NCBI GenBank assembly: GCA_932294295.1
Contig: OW028573.1
Coordinates: 53,166,329 to 53,230,328, forward strand
DNA: 64,000 nt
Direction: 5' to 3'
From: Alitta virens
Lineage: Eukaryota > Annelida > Polychaeta > Phyllodocida > Nereididae
Shown here: piece by piece, positions 36,111-48,879 of the stretch
How the letters are laid out: every line of letters starts with the position of its first letter
Position numbering within the stretch: the first letter of the stretch is position 1
Notes under the pieces: generated by a model
Seen by the model: only the letters and a program-made list of their open reading frames with translations
Told to the model about the DNA's origin: nothing
Databases searched by the model: none
Program-made: the position numbers and the translations under genes

Positions 36111-36344
36111 TAAACATACATATATACTGTTTATGAGTATTTTTCATGTTCATGAATATCACATAAATGTTTATATTGTCCTGAAAATGCTGATTGGCAA
36201 TTTGGCTATTACAATTTAGGTGTGGAATAAGCTGTCCTTCAGCAGGTGTATGCAAGCTATCCTTTTTCTCTCTTCACTGTATCTATGCACAAGAGACCTT
36301 TATGTTTTGATCATGGTAATTTAAGTCAGTGTCATGGGGATTCA

Positions 36345-36665
36345 TCAGTCTCCTACACAGAACTCTCTTGCCATTGTAACGTTATTCTGCTGGGAGGCGC
36401 TCAGGGAAGGACGATAGCCCTGAGAGTCTGCCAGATTTCGGACCGAGCAACGATCCTGGAGGGGGAGTTAGGAATTTAACAGTTTATATCAGTTTCTAAC
36501 AACCATAAGGGTCCACAACGGCAACAATCCATGCTTAACAACCCAAAATAATGCCAAATTCGGCGATATTTAAAGAATTACTTTATTCGCCGCTACGTTG
36601 GATTCGGCGGACGTAGTAATTGACCTACTTTCATACCTATCTAGAAATGTTGCGAAATCAGTCTG
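36345..36665 (+). repeat. Gamma-specific block including dispersed repeat copy 2
   Basis: Beta joins ggtaattt to aatggggatttaag directly. Gamma has about 320 extra bases here. The first ~55 match the reverse complement of 21770-21830 (ancestral arm sequence), and 36430-36640 matches 10530-10765. Beta may have lost the first part while gamma gained the second. No gene is seen. Confidence 0.6.
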
Positions 36666-39600
36666 AGGATTTAAGTAGGTTTTCATTTCCCACAAAAGCT
36701 GAAAACAAACAAAAACATGAATTTTTGTTTTGTATTGAAACTCCATTTACTTTGCTCAGTTTCATACGGTAATAATGTAGCACATGATAATTTTAACCGA
36801 AGTCCACCTGAGGCAAATTAACATCTCGGGAATGTTATAATAAAGTATTTACAGTTAGTTTCATAAAATATGGTCAACTGTAGTCAGCTGTAGCAACCTA
36901 TTCCTGGCTATAACTTTAACTGGCTACCTTATAGCCGGCCTGAACTACCACCACTGAAATAATGTAAACCTTGATAAATGTAAGAAAGTTATCTAATATA
37001 TCATAAATATGTATGTGCAATCGACATGCATCTTTTCAACAAAAGGTTACAAATATACATAACTCTCAACTTATGCACCAAATGGTACTTTTAGCTCTGG
37101 CTTTAAGTAGGCAGCTGATGCCAGATAGTTTTGTTTAGTGGCAGGTAGGATCGTATACATAGCAATATTTGTCTAGCTTTTTCTAGGTAAAATTTTACTG
37201 GCCGTTTTTAATTAAACTAATTTGTGAAAGAACTGTTGATCCGCAATGTAATATAATAGTTTGCTGAATTATGTATTAGCTTAAATAATGACCTTTTCTG
37301 ACAATTGTCACAATAATCATTTAATATTGTTGAATCTAAGATGGCTCTGAAATTAATAAAAAAAAGAACATGAAAATTCGACAATCTGTAAGCAGGTATG
37401 AATTGGCAATTCATCACTGTCATAGAACTTATTTCTTCTTACTGAGTGGAAATGAGGTTGTTTGCAAGGGAAACTTCACAGTATTCTCTGTGGTAGTGGA
37501 ATGAATTTCAAAATAATATCCATGTGCAAAGACCTTTTGTTTTTGTACTTTTATTTACAAAGCATTAGCATAATTCATTAAAAATATTAACTGCCCATCA
37601 TATTATTTATTACTATAATGATGATCGGTGCACATAGGCTTCAATTTTGAATTACTTTGCACAGCCAGATAAAATTAAGCTTTACAATATGTGATGGTCA
37701 TTATTGTGGTTGAGGTCAATCAGATGTTGAGGTCTTGGAATCTTGTTGTCTGCAACAATATTATCCTAGCTGATGCTCTATTATGGCAAATTGCATCTGA
37801 CATATACAGCAGTCTGTTTCTGCAGCACAGCACCGCCCATGCATTTAGTTTACCTTGTTCTTCTCGATATCTGTACAACAAACACATTTTCTCCCTCGAT
37901 GTACATACGCTGTACTACATATGCTCATACTGTGCAATTTGGCAGATCGTCTGCATCCTATAACTGGTGAATTTCATTATTTCTACCCTTAATATTTTTC
38001 TATTGGTGCCTGGATATAACAGGGCTGCTCAGCAAGGCCAAGTGAGGGAAACTGTCGGTTTATTGGCCCAGATATTGTATATTGTAGGTTGGTTCCTATA
38101 CAAAGAAAAGTAGTTCTGACAGAATAGGCATGCATTTTAGACATTGATGGATATAAAATGTTTAGAATTGCATAGCAATCATATAATGGTAAAATTTGTA
38201 GACACCACCCAGTTCTTGCCATTTACATAATATGCAACCATAGACATGAAAGCTGCAATGCTCCTTAATATCTATAATATATAGTGCACAGCTTGTCATG
38301 TCTTAGAAGCTATCATTTGCAAAGGTATTTCAAGTTTAAAAATGTTACATAGCTGGAAACGAATAGTTTTATGAATATTCAATAAATTCTGAATGGCACT
38401 GTAGTAATATGTGATGGATAGCATCTTCACAGACTGTCAGGTGGCCATTCTGATGGCATATCATCCTTCACATAAATGTCTGAATTTCATGTTGGACGCA
38501 TATAATAGATTGGTATCATAATATAGAACATCACCGATTCATAAGTCGTCTTTGTCTATTGCAATATATACAGCTGTAAGGCAAAATTTGGAGGAATTCA
38601 AATTTCAGATTTAGCTATGCCAAGGAGATAAAAAGCAAGGACTTAATGAATTTTGTAGAGAGAACAATGATTGGATACTTGGAAATATCCACCAGACTAT
38701 ACTAAGAGCTTTGTAATTAAAGTAGTTTCCTATTTCTGACAGTCTGCAATTGTTGAATCATGTTGCCATACATATTTGAACGCAATGCACCAGTAAATTA
38801 ATTTCTGTTTATTATAGATCAGAATAAGTTGAGAGATGAGCCACCGATGACTGTAAAAAATAGTTTCTGTGTAAATGCAATAATAAATAGTATATATTAT
38901 ATATATATATCATTAATCGCACTTAAAAACAAAGCCATGTAAACAAATAAAAACAAGTATAAAAACAAAGAAACAGCTTAAAAAATTAAAAGAGCTACAT
39001 AAAATGTGGACTCTAGCTTGTACAGGCATCTTTTAAAATAGTGCTTATAAAACCTTTGGTCTATATCACAGAATAACTGTTCATCTCTAATGGCAATGAG
39101 TTCCTTGATAAATGACACTTTGAAATTGTATTAAACCATCTGTCATTAGCATTAATACTTTCTTTACCAGAATCATACTTTGTTTTTAATACTTAGATAG
39201 TTAGAGCACAGAGTGGATTTCTTAATATAATTTCATAAATCCACATTTACTATTTACTACTTTTACAGCAAATGTACTAAACCTTCTAATCAAACTGATC
39301 TACCCAGTCTGAGATTATATACTTATTTGGTGATAATCTGATGAAATCCCGATAACTTTAAAAATTGATCATATATATTTTACCTGTTGTTTACTACAGA
39401 GTGTTTTCCTAGAATGTTCACTCTTAATGTATCATTTGATGGGTGTTTCCTTACAGAATTGATGACAGAATACCTGTTGCCTTACTTGCCGCTTATTTTG
39501 TTTAGTGTAAGATGATACTCTAACAAAAGCGGAACAAAAATTATCAATATAATTAATATTTATCCAAATAATGTCAAAATAGAGATAGCATTAACGGTAA

Positions 39601-39695
39601 AGATCTTGTCATTTGTAGACTACTGTGGATATCATATAAAGCAAAGGGTACAATTGTATCTATTTCAGTAACAATGTATGTAACAGAGGACACAC

Positions 39696-39749
39696 ACTAT
39701 AGTTTACCCACTATAGTTTACCCACTATAGTTTACCCACTATAGTTTAC
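39696..39749 (+). repeat. 14-bp minisatellite, ~3.9 copies
   Basis: The unit actatagtttaccc starts at 39696, 39710, 39724 and 39738. The paralogous site in beta (about 29236) has a single copy, so it expanded after the beta/gamma duplication. Confidence 0.95.
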
Positions 39750-41129
39750 ATGAGATATGTCAAATTCATAGTATATAAAGCTGTAAGTACGCGAAGGAAG
39801 TCTATGGTAGAATTTCGACGAATTAGTTGCGCAGAAGAGATAACAAGCAGGGCTGTAATGGGTTTCTTTTAGAGAACTCGAGGATATGCTGCTAAATATG
39901 CTAGCCATTTCTTCATACTTTCCAGCCTGCAGCTAAGATTTTGATCGATAATATTTACTCACTATTTTAGGATGTTTTTTTTAGTGTGGTGCCTGAAATT
40001 TGCTGAAGAAATTTTACTCAAAATACAATCATTTTTCTCTCCTAAATATCTTGTAAAAATACTGGGTTCTGATGATTTTAAATATACAGTTGCCTTGTAA
40101 TCAATTGCTGGACAGAATGGACATATTGAGATGAGTCTGATAAAAACAGTTTGTTTATTTTTTCATTAAAGCAAAGATTCCGTTTACAGATATTCACATT
40201 GGAACCATCTCTTTCAAGGATCTAAAGTAAAAGGTCAGAAAACCCATTGCTTCACTCGTTCTTGCATGCAAGACACTATCTAGTAAGGAGGACACCAAAT
40301 TCTCTCTTGATGTCCAGAGGGGAAAACTCCATTAATGTAGACTTCCAATTTTGTGGATTACCCGAAGCACTCACAGACCCAGTTCTCCTGTTAAAGAATG
40401 TGGTGATGTCAGCTAGGTCTATGAGCCAAATTACTTCTTGGCATCCCTGAAGTTGATTGTCTAATGGCCAATATTACAAGGGATTTTTAGCGAGAATTAC
40501 ATATTTATGAGACTTTAATACATTGTTTACTGTGAGTACTATTGCTAAGTATATAGTCAAGTCAAAGACCTTAGGTTTTTTCCATAAAGGAACGCTATGT
40601 AGTTACGAACATTTATGTATTATCTCCATTAGAGGCATTTGCTTTAACCAAAAACTCCAATACACTGCCGTTATACAACTGAAATATTTAAATAGAATTT
40701 ATAATATAAAACTAACCATAAATGAAGATATGTCTTTAAACTGCATGGATAAGTGGACTGAAGATAAATTGTGTTCCTTACAAGTTAAAATTATTTTTCC
40801 TGGAAAAGAGGATTGAAATAATTCTATATTATATTAGAAATTGTGTTTGCCTGATCATATGATAATATTTTCCACACGTAATTGGCTAACTTTCCTTACA
40901 AAGAAATAACCATAAGTTTCTTATTATGCACTCGAATATCAGAAAAATTATATGTTAAATTCGGTTTGTAGTGTAGTGTGAATTTGGTATACAAATTGGC
41001 TGACATAGATCTAAAATAGGAATGTCTAGAATATATGTTGAAGCCATGAATGGACTGGCCATTGCAGTTTTCTTCTTTAAACAATTGTCTAAATTATTCG
41101 ATGTATTCAAATACTATGAATCATATGTA

Positions 41130-41420
41130 TGGCACCTCTATCAACATGTATATGTATACACGAAATGTGAGATTATTGAATGATGTAAGGAGTCAATATG
41201 GTACCCACAAATCACATTTGTTTCTATTTTGTTTTTAGCAAAGTTGCCCACTATGTAAGCTGGCTTAAGGGCAGTACAGTAACTGGGTTAAGACCTCGAA
41301 CCCCAGTGGCCAACACAGGGCGCTGCACAGTGCACACTCTTGATATACTTAGCTCTCTCTAGAAGGATGATGTTTTCTTAAAATATGCTATGATTTATCA
41401 GAACAGAAATATTGAGGGAT
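41130..41420 (+). other. Gamma-specific block replacing a short CpG-rich patch in beta
   Basis: Gamma has ~290 bases between catatgtatg and ttcacatcc that beta lacks. Beta instead has ~45 bases (30375-30420) with gggtcgaaacgtccgaaaac and gaaacgtc. Within the gamma block, 41275-41345 has cctcgaaccccagtggcc, a possible minus-strand B box, in a GC-richer patch that may be a tRNA-like SINE relic. No ends are defined. Confidence 0.45.
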
Positions 41421-42279
41421 TTTCACATCCAAAACTGGAAATGTCTCGAAAGATTTCAAGACAAGCTAAGCATTACTTGAATGTCATGATTAAAATAGTA
41501 AAGAAATATAATACCAGTGAAAGATGGGTATAGATTAAAGATCGTATGATTATGAGAGATTTTACTATATTCTTAAGGTGGGTCTTTTGATGATATTCAC
41601 TGACATTTGCAGAATTTTCTTTCGGTTAAATAACGGGGTATAGCTCGCAGTTATGGAAATTGTGACCAAGCATAGCCTTTCACAATTGTACCTGTAGCAG
41701 GCTGAATAATGATGTGTTTTGTTCATCATGAAAAATATGCAATTAATGCCTTTCAATTGTTGAACACATCCCATATACAGAACAAAAAGGCTGAAAAATA
41801 CATTTCTTATTAATTATTCCTTGTTTAAATATCAATAATCAATCCTTCTTAATAATCTATGTAAAAAAAAACATTTTCTATTTCCATATTATCATATTCA
41901 ACGAAATGGTTGCAAATCAAATAAAGCTACATCGAACATTAATGTTATCATGCATTCCATCTCAGCTAATAATGACACCATTTATATGACTAGTTACAGC
42001 AGAGTCTCCATAGCTAGTGAAGCCTACAGTTTAATTGTTTATAAAAATTCAAACAAAAATATTTTGTCACTTACATGTTAGAAGTCATTCTCGAAGGTTC
42101 CCATGCAAAATACAAACCAAACATCATTCATTTACCTTCACCCAAGAATGCATAGCCAAAGCTTTAACTTGCATTTATGCCATGGAGCCAAGGGTATCTC
42201 ATAAATAATGCATAAGAGAGACATGATTGATTGATTTATAAATGTATTTCAGTTGACAGTTGCAACTAGGCCTGTACAT

Positions 42280-43066
42280 TGACAGGATATGCTGATGACC
42301 ATTATATTTGCGACAGTTTCCATCCTCTTAGCTCTGGAAGTGAACAATTATGAATAACTGATATGCATAATACCCTCCTCGAGGTCGAAAACTGGATGGC
42401 ATCGAACACAATTCAAATTGAAATGCCAAGTGGCTGCTGCCAACATCAGAAAGATCTCCATGATTCTCAAATTTATGGACCTAAACAATGCTAAACAACT
42501 GGCATATGCATTAGTGTTGCCTCACCTGGATAATTCAAACATTATACTATGTGGTCTGCCCAAAAGCTGCATCAGCTTGCTACAAAGGCTTCAGAAATTA
42601 TTGGCAGCCAAGTTTGACAGCTCTACTGAGGCCCTTATATACTTATAAAAACTATAAGATTGCTTGCCTTGTGTTTTGTTTATGTGTGTGCATAAAACAG
42701 CATGTTAAACGTTATGTGACCTGATAAAACCCAGGATATATACGAGAGTCACCAGGCCCAATAGCACAATAAACAATCATGTATATGGGCCGCTAACATG
42801 GAACACTCTCCCTGCAAATCTCAGAAATCAAAATGAATATGTGACTTTTAGAAAACATTTAAAGACATTATTATTTAGTCGTGCTTTTTTTAACTGACCT
42901 TAAGTTTTTATATTTTACATTTCAACTTTTACATTTTTACATTTCTATTTTTCTGTCAATTTTAAAACTATTTCATTTTAAATCTGTATTTTACCAATGT
43001 AGAGCGCACAGCTATGTCTTGTTGCAATAAGTAGCGCTCTATCAACAAATTAATAATAATAATAAT
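42280..43066 (+). pseudogene. L2/CR1-like LINE 3' fragment in gamma (paralog of 31260-32105)
   Basis: The blocks occur in the same order as in beta: ADDHYICDSF, VENWMASNTIQI, KQLAYALVLPHLDNSN and LLQRLQK, with a shift after the last block. The segment covering CKSTFTAHAF in beta is deleted here. The 3' untranslated part is fuller than in beta, with gtagagcgcacagctatgtc and agtagcgctctatc before the (aat)n tail. It is not functional. Confidence 0.85.
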
Positions 43067-43484
43067 ATACTGACATTTCCTCTTTTTACATTGTTTTAAT
43101 CAAATGCTACAACATTGTATTATAATATATCATGAAACTAATCCTAAAAGAGAACCTTGCCGATCTAGTTTTGTTTCTTCTTTATACAAACTGCCTAAAT
43201 ACACAGACCAATAAAGTCAGGATATCATAGTGCAAATAAAAGCTGGACACGGTATAACAGAAAGCCTTCATAGTTGGACAAGAACAGGAGGTGGTCGCTA
43301 ATAATTCTCTCAGGTTCTCGCATATTATAATTTACTGACACTTGCCAATTTGTGTTGCCTTACTGAAGCAAACTTCATTGTATATTTTTTTCAGATATTT
43401 GCATGTATGACTTCTTTTCATGACAAATTCTGTCTACTTTAGAATGTATTCAATTTCATGTCAAATGTCCTTCCATTTAATTAA

Positions 43485-43662
43485 GATTCAGATTCAGATA
43501 TATTTATTTGACTTAAAGCTGGTATCAAAAATACAACATTACAATCATGTTTATTTGAATTTGCTTTAAGTAGTGTGACCCCTTTAAGACATCTTTGATG
43601 TCGCTGCCCAGGGGCCACCCTGGTCTTAATATAAAGAATGTCTTTCAAATTTCAATCTTGTA
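43485..43662 (-). mobile_element. LINE 3'-tail insertion (178 bp), gamma only
   Basis: Flanked by taattaa at 43478-43484 and 43663-43669. Beta near 32545 has one uninterrupted atttaattaaagaagc. On the minus strand the insert ends in aaataaatatatctgaatct gaatc, a short simple-repeat tail typical of CR1/L2-type LINEs. No coding part is left. It inserted after the beta/gamma duplication. Confidence 0.88.
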
Positions 43663-45186
43663 TAATTAAAGAAGCTAACAACATCAGAATGTTTGGGAAA
43701 AGGTAATTCTTATTGACACCAACAGAATATGTCATAAGAAATATCATGCACTGCACTGAAAACATCCGTACACAGTGGGTAAACATTATTGATTCTCGCC
43801 CTAGCTGCAAGGCAACGTCTTTGAAGAAAAACCTCTAATGCATTTCCTGTCATCTCCACGTTTCAGATGTATAGTTCAGGGGCAATGATATTTTTATCTA
43901 TTTCTAGGAATATTCACGTTGATAGGGATTTATCTCACACTAAGAAATAACAAAAAATCCACAATTTTATGGGTAAATAGTAGATACTAGTGGATACGTT
44001 GCATTTTAATCTAAAAATAAGCATAATTATCTGGAGGTCATCTCTGGTGTGGATCTTTTCCTTGGAGACTAGCAACCTTAATTTTGGCATGTTTGATGAA
44101 GGAAAAGATTTACCAGCCTTTGTTTGTTCAGCTTTTATGCAGTAACCATTTTTAATTGACGCGTACTCCGGTGCCTTTTCAGTGGAATTCAAGGAAATTA
44201 AAAAATCGCTGATCGATGTGAAAATGATTGCAGAATGTGAGCAATGAGTGGCTATAACATAAATACTCCATCATCAAAATATATTTTTCTGCAGATGTAC
44301 AATTAAACAAATTTATGTACAGAATGCGTCAGCCACAAATATAGCAAATTTAAATTTAATTGGCCCTATCACTACCATACATTCAGGGCAAGTGTATCCA
44401 ATGAATGTAACATTGAAATGCAGGCATTTATGTACATGAAGGCTAATATGCCAACCAAAAACTACAATTATTATCTTACAATCTGTGATATTTAAATGGC
44501 AGAATGCTTCACTGCCTTTTATGTTGAAATTATTTTGACAAACGCAAATATTTGCAAATTTTTGGATTTTGTAACTGCATGCATAAATACAATCTAATTA
44601 AAGAATGTAGATATGGCACAGTGTGAAAATAAATTCTCGGCAATAAGCTGACACTCTATCTCCAAGAATTAATTGTCAGATTTATAGTATTGTACAAATC
44701 TTAAGAATGTCATAGCAGTCAGGATCTAGCCTGATATCAAGTGAGTTACAAGGTGAGTTTTTTTGGACATAGTGCTATTCAGCCTTCAGAGACACTGCAA
44801 GGTTACACTATGGCAGCATCAATGTTTCCATGATTAGGACAAACAAAGAACAACCAGGTAACACTTTGGAAGAAAACACTACATTTACAATGAAATAGAT
44901 TATTCCATATTGATCATAATGATTAAAAGAAGTCTATAATCACACTTTGCAGAATATACTTCTTGTAACAATAAAATCCATTCATTTGGTAAAATATCAG
45001 CAAAATGCAAATTAACTTCAAGTTTCCGATATTTGCAATCTTCATTATGGCCATTTGTTACAATGGCGACTATAGCGAAATTCCCAGAAGTATTTTAATC
45101 ACCTAAAAAGTCGGGCTTTGACTTGTTGCTAGCATTTCTATTAATTTTGCACTGCTCTATGCCATTAATGGCAAAATATGCCAAAA

Positions 45187-45202
45187 AAAAAAAAAAAAGA
45201 AG
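45187..45202 (+). repeat. Poly(A)-like run, longer in gamma than in beta
   Basis: A run of about 16 A residues after tatgcc. Beta has about 11 at 34091. It is a simple length change of no clear function. Confidence 0.7.
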
Positions 45203-46309
45203 TGGATATTTATTATAGATCCTAGTCTACATACACCTTTAATGGACTAGTGCAATCATTCATGTTTTTTTATGAAACTTCACCCACGAACCATACAAAT
45301 GATGCAGGGCAAAGCAAAAAACAAATCCTGTACAATATACAGTGTGTTTTTGTATAAAAAAAGCACCTGCCATAGCTCACACTGAGCACAAAAAAATTTC
45401 AGAACACCATGTGAATTAAAAACAGCAGGTGGATCTGATATTATACAGACATCAATGTGAAATGTTTAGACCCCAAGGTCGCTTGCATATTAAAATGTCA
45501 TCTGTTACAATGCTGAAGGAAACGAGGTGTATGTTGGAGAATAAATAATTGCTATGAGATGATAAAATAGAAAATACTTTCCTCATTTTTGATCTCCTTC
45601 TCTGTTATACAGGCAAACTAGCGCTTATACTTCACAAAAAATTAAAAGAGGTGAACATGACCCGAAATGAGAACTTCGTTCTTTTCAAGTACCATACTAT
45701 CAGATGTTACTTTATGGCAATATAGCAAAATATCATCGAAGCAATGTTTACAAGCATAATATCACTGCCTCTTGTTTGAACCTAATGGTTGACTCACCAG
45801 TCGGGTGTGGCTGTTCCCCCTCAAATTGAAATAAGTTAAGTGAGCCTGCCTGACTTATTATTATTATTTTTTTGGGTGATGAGGTTAATCATGAAAATTA
45901 TATTCCCAAAGTTTTGGGAAATTTGAATTACACCATTTCCCAGGAAATTTGGAATTTATAAGTGTTCAGCTCAGTGACCCACCGTTTTTCCATATACTTG
46001 CTTGTTATACAGATGGCGATTTTACATCAATGTTCTTTGGAGATGATATGAAAGATATTTAGGTGTATTTCTTCAAAGACGCTGCCTTGCAGCTAATGCT
46101 GAATCAATAATGTTTACCCACGATGTTTTGACTGCGGTGCATGACATTCGTTTGTCAGGTGTATCATCAATTTCGAGCATATGTTGTCGGCTTTCTTTAA
46201 TGAGATGAAGAGAAAAAGATTTTTTTTAACTCTTTTCATCAAAGCAAAGAATATGTTCACTGATATTAACATCAAAGACATCTGTTGTAGGATTAGAAGT
46301 AAAAGGTAA

Positions 46310-47345
46310 ACACAATGCTGGATCAATGCTGGATCATTGCCAATAACAGGTTGAAAACAGATTGATATATCAACCAACACATTTTTCGATATTGAATCAA
46401 CATTGGTATATAAATGTTGATGCTGTCAATGTCTCTGCAATGTTGTTTCAGCATTGACCTGCCAATATTGATTTTAACCAATGTTATTGAACTGTCAATG
46501 TTGATTCAGGTACGACAATCCAATGTTGCTTTAGCAGTGCCCTTATCAATGTTAATTCAATCAATGTCATTCCAATGTTGATTCAGTATTTACCTTCCAA
46601 TGTTGGTTCAGCAGGTCTTTGGAATGTCATTTCAGCGTTGACCTGTCAATGTTGATCGGTTTAATGTTTTGCAATTAAATCCATTTTCAATTTAAACCAT
46701 ATCTCAATTTTGATTCAATGCACAGCCTGAGCATTAAATCAATGTAATTGCAACATTGCTTTTTGGGATGATATAAACATAAAATATGTATACTGTTCAT
46801 GGGTATTTTTCATGTTCATGAAAATCACATAAATGTTTATATTGTCCTGAAAAATGTTTAGAAATAATAAATGACTTAATGGGTTTTAGTTTCTGCATTT
46901 TGAGTGTTTTTGTTATGCTGTATACTATATGTGACATAGACATATTGAAATAATAGTTCACAAAAAACTGTATATATGTATTGCATTCCGGAGTTGTGTC
47001 TTGTGTACAGCATTGATGGGCCATTTAAAGGTACTTTTGCATTGAAACAATGCAAAAGTAACTTTCAATGGCCCATCAATTGCATTGATACATAAATGTA
47101 TAGGACATAAAATAACTTTGACTGATCAATATTGAAACAATGGCAGTAAAAAATGTTAATGTTTATGGGCAAACTGATCCAATGCTGATTTGGTAAGCAT
47201 TGAATCAACACTGACCTGGTAACACTGACACAATAATGATTGGCAGCATTGAATAAACATTGGCAAATCAACATTAGTTCCATTTGCAATTTGAACCATA
47301 TCCCAATGATGATTGAATGCATTGAATCAATTTAATTTCATCCTT
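46310..47345 (+). repeat. Degenerate array of caatgttgattca-type units (gamma and beyond)
   Basis: 46310-46780 is the gamma copy of the beta array, with a ~25-bp addition (gctgtcaatgtctctgcaat) and a ~290-bp deletion in its middle relative to beta. A further stretch, 47090-47345, outside the duplicated unit carries more of the same units in mixed orientation (aatgctgatttggtaagcat, cattggcaaatcaacattag). Confidence 0.7.
47012..47080. repeat. Near-perfect 33-bp hairpin with 3-base loop
   Basis: Arms 47012-47044 and 47048-47080 (starting attgatgggccatt) pair with two mismatches in 33 around the loop aaa. It sits between two stretches of the caatgttgattca array. It could be the tip of a fold-back element or a structured transcript. 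Such a short loop is less usual for a microRNA precursor. Confidence 0.85.
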
Positions 47346-47519
47346 ATAGTAGGAAAGGTCTTCCTGAGATAGGAAAACTGTCAGTGCAGACTTACATTTT
47401 TATATTTCACCTGAAGCACTCCGTCTATTCTACTGCGGAAGAATTTCATTAAATATGAGTCAAATAGCAGCTAGTTATGTGATGAAGGATTATGTAATGT
47501 GAGAACTACATTATATGAA

Positions 47520-48640
47520 CCAAGATCAAAATTATTCTGCCAGATACTTAATACAGAGTGGTATAAGATATGAAGTCTGGGATGGGGTTTTGTGTCCCCT
47601 GTCCTTTGGCTATTTTAGTTTTGTGTTCCCTTTCCCTCAAGTCAGATTATGCGTCCCTTGTCCCTCAAAAAGAAAAAGGACCAATAAATATATTCATCTC
47701 CTATGCACATTTTTCATCGGTTTAATATTGACACTGCATAATGTGTGCACGTTCAGTATATTGCTACATTTTGGCTCTTGGCACTGCAAATGCAGAAAAT
47801 CCATGTTGCCAATTTAATCTGGTCAGACAGCTGTAAATGATGGACTTCTAAGTGTGGTTATATTACATTGTTTATATTACCTTTCTGTTTGTGCAAAATA
47901 GGAGATATTGTAGATTCTTAGTGTGGTAAATTAACTTTTGTTTAAATTACCTTTTTCTACTTATACAAGATTGGCAAACTCAAATGCAAACATTATTTAA
48001 ACTACAGGATGTGCATGTATGATAATGCCCTTACATGGTAATAGGTGATAAGCTAATTTGCATAATTATTCACTATCCGAAGTGTGATGGGAAAACAGTC
48101 TTTTTACCAGCCTTTTTTAAAGGTAATTTTGAAATGGATGCAAAACCAGCATTTGAAGGCCAAAGTAAATATACTGGATGAGGTGGCGGACATCTACGAT
48201 TTTAAGTGGGTATGTCGAGTAAATGAGACATTATGAAATTACTATGGCAACCAAGATGTGCTATTACCCATACTTGAACATCCTTTTGGCTTTCTTATCC
48301 ATTCATATTACAGCTGATTTATCTGTTTCCACATTCAAGTACCTGGTGCGGCTTTTCCAAAGCAAAAAGAAATTGTCCCTATTGAATTGATGAAGGAATT
48401 TTGTCATTAATAAATGAAGATCAATTAGAATGTAACACTGCACCAATCAACATCAAAGTTTATATAACGCAACCCACATCAATGTCAATGTGGTTTCTAG
48501 ATTATAGTATGGTCATATGATCACTTTCTTATTTATTCTTGGGGTTAATACTCATTTGAAACATGCTAATATTATTAATGTAATAAACTGCAAGATGTAT
48601 AGATTCAACCCCGAAGCAAACAAATAACGCAGTAGCAGAA
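47520..48640. other. Non-coding interval within delta
   Basis: One 100-codon frame (47515-47817) overlaps a pyrimidine-rich patch (gtgtcccctgtcctttggct) but shows no motif. No element ends are found. Confidence 0.4.
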
Positions 48641-48879
48641 AGAAAGATTAGTATGATAAACAATGTAGCCACAAAAAATCACTAAACCATCAGAATTTAC
48701 TGTGTGTTTTTGCATGAAATAAACACCAGCTATAGCTCACACTGAGCAAAAAGGAATATCAAACTACTCAAGGTGAGTGGAATACAGCGGGTGGGAACAT
48801 GCATCAATACGAAATGTTCACCCACCAAGGCTACTACAACGATGAAGGAAACCAGGTGTATGTTGGAGAATAAGTGGTT

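Larger units (their letters stand above)
26071..36187 (+). repeat. Unit beta, right half: copy 1 of a ~10-kb direct tandem duplication
   Basis: Co-linear with 36188-46853. Anchors: 27300-27600 with 37700-38000, 29700-30000 with 40210-40460, 31260-31640 with 42280-42620, 33900-34110 with 45000-45210, and 35400-35700 with 46320-46660. Near 27300-27450 I see about one difference per 150 bases; elsewhere there are more indels. Beta alone carries the SINE at 34798-34985. Confidence 0.92.
36188..46853 (+). repeat. Unit gamma: copy 2 of the ~10-kb direct tandem duplication
   Basis: The junction is readable. Beta ends ...ttatattgtcctgaaaa at 36187 and continues directly with tgctgattggcaatttggct, which matches the start of the unit at 26071. 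Gamma ends with the same ...ttatattgtcctgaaaaa near 46853 and then runs into different sequence. Gamma alone has a LINE-tail insertion (43485-43662), an expanded 14-bp repeat (39696-39749) and a block at 36345-36665. Confidence 0.92.

Noticed and set aside
47012..47080. A microRNA gene
   Set aside because: The stem is good, but the 3-base loop and the position inside a repeat array make this doubtful without small-RNA data; kept only as a hairpin.
47515..47817. 100-codon plus frame as a secreted or membrane protein
   Set aside because: Hydrophobic residues come from a T-rich tract (gtcctttggctattttag); there is no supporting context.
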